A DNA stretch of 6,313 bases, taken from the NCBI GenBank assembly GCA_028696755.1, contig JAQVGK010000212.1, positions 1 to 6,313 of the forward strand. The letters are read 5' to 3'. The notes below the pieces were generated by a model. The model worked only from the letters and a program-made list of their open reading frames with translations, searched no databases and had not been told where the DNA came from. Of the stretch, positions 5,639 to 6,313 are shown one piece after another. How positions within the stretch are numbered: the first letter of the stretch is position 1; every line of letters begins with the position of its first letter. The DNA is from Bacteroidales bacterium. GTDB taxonomy: Bacteria > Bacteroidota > Bacteroidia > Bacteroidales > ML635J-15. The position numbers were made by a program, and so were the translations under genes.

Positions 5639-6313
5639 ATGGGATTGTTTTCGTTTTTACAGCAAGAAATTGCGATGGACCTCGGCACTGCCAACACAAT
5701 TATTATTCACAACGATAAAATTGTTGTGGATGAGCCTTCGATTGTGGCATTGGATGAGAGAACAGGCAAACTTGTTGCAATTGGTCATAAGGCCCGCCAG
5801 ATGCACGGTAAAACTCACGAAGGGATTAAAACCGTGCGCCCTCTTCGCGATGGTGTAATCGCCGATTTTAACTCCGCCGAGTTGATGATTCGCGGAATGA
5901 TTAAAATGCTGAACAAACGTCGTAGCTGGTTCAATCCATCTTTAAAAATGGTGGTTTGTATTCCATCGGGTTCTACCGAAGTTGAGCTTCGTGCTGTTCG
6001 CGACTCTTCGGAACATGCCGGTGGACGTGAGGTTTATATGATTTACGAACCTATGGCGGCTGCAATCGGTATTGGAATGGACGTTGAAGCTCCTCAAGGA
6101 AATATGGTTGTTGATATAGGTGGTGGTTCTACCGAAGTTGCAGTAATCTCTCTTGGAGGTATTGTTTGTAACCGTTCAATCCGTATTGCGGGTGACGATT
6201 TTACCGAAGATATTCAGGAATACATGCGTCGTCAGCATAATATCAAAATCGGTGACAGAACTGCCGAAGATATTAAAATAAATGTTGGTGCTGCAATTCC
6301 CGAGCTTGATAAC
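5639..6313 (+). CDS. mreB: Rod-shape-determining protein MreB (5' part, runs off the window)
   Basis: MreB is the bacterial actin that forms membrane-bound ATP-dependent filaments and guides the elongation peptidoglycan machinery. The first 225 residues are present; family members are about 340. Visible actin-fold motifs are phosphate-1 DLGTANT (14-20), RPLRDGVIADF (67-77), VVCIPSGSTEVE (105-116), the connect region with EPMAAAIGIG (137-146), and phosphate-2 DIGGGSTEVAVISLGG (159-174). RIAGDDFTEDIQEYMRRQHN (182-201) continues the fold. The ATG at 5639 gives the N-terminus MGLFSFLQQEIAMDLGT, standard for Bacteroidetes MreB. No Shine-Dalgarno is seen, as is usual in this phylum. In Bacteroidetes the gene usually leads an mreB-mreC-mreD-mrdA cluster, often behind purH. 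Here it sits behind non-coding DNA and a receptor remnant, so it needs its own promoter. It is unrelated in function to the genes on its left. Confidence 0.97.
   Translation, partial: MGLFSFLQQEIAMDLGTANTIIIHNDKIVVDEPSIVALDERTGKLVAIGHKARQMHGKTHEGIKTVRPLRDGVIADFNSAELMIRGMIKMLNKRRSWFNPSLKMVVCIPSGSTEVELRAVRDSSEHAGGREVYMIYEPMAAAIGIGMDVEAPQGNMVVDIGGGSTEVAVISLGGIVCNRSIRIAGDDFTEDIQEYMRRQHNIKIGDRTAEDIKINVGAAIPELDN

Noticed and set aside
5670..5858. Plus-strand open frame overlapping the start of mreB in another frame
   Set aside because: The mreB frame from 5639 encodes unmistakable actin-fold motifs across the same bases.

Overview
The window comes from a Bacteroidota (Bacteroidetes) chromosome, probably of the Bacteroidales type, though the order is a guess. 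Three things point there: a TonB-dependent receptor with an N-terminal carboxypeptidase-regulatory-like domain, start codons without Shine-Dalgarno sequences, and an MreB whose sequence is of the Bacteroidetes type. The DNA is AT-rich apart from one short GC-rich repeat block. No tRNA, rRNA, CRISPR array, transposase or integrase is visible.

Layout. (1) 2-61: the last 19 codons of an upstream gene. (2) 65-2443: a complete 792-aa TonB-dependent outer-membrane receptor, 3 bases after that gene and so probably in its operon. (3) 2444-3063: a long non-coding stretch with a good Bacteroidetes-type promoter (2656-2685), a GC-rich mosaic of short repeats (about 2790-2943) bracketed by an 8-base inverted repeat, and a hairpin that reads as an intrinsic terminator on the minus strand (2978-3018). 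(4) 3064-4991: two genes 11 bases apart. They encode a cysteine-cluster lipoprotein of no recognised family and a secreted, beta-rich protein that is probably an outer-membrane barrel. (5) 5074-5139: a second, near-identical copy of the last 66 bases of the receptor gene. (6) 5140-5638: non-coding DNA with GCATGGA repeats, nested inverted repeats and a long G.U-rich hairpin followed by a T-run. (7) 5639-6313: the first 225 codons of mreB, running off the window.

The most notable feature is the direct repeat at 2379-2444 and 5074-5139. Sixty-three of 66 bases match, and all three differences are silent third-codon-position changes. The lipoprotein/barrel pair is therefore enclosed by two copies of the receptor 3' end. 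This looks either like an island that integrated at a gene 3' end and kept the target gene intact (as e14 does in E. coli icd), or like the remains of a second tandem receptor gene that was mostly replaced. The sequence alone does not decide between these.

Functionally, the receptor should import a ligand across the outer membrane using TonB energy. The lipoprotein and barrel are both predicted to reach the outer membrane and are probably co-transcribed, so they may form one envelope complex; its role is unknown. mreB belongs to the separate cell-shape machinery.
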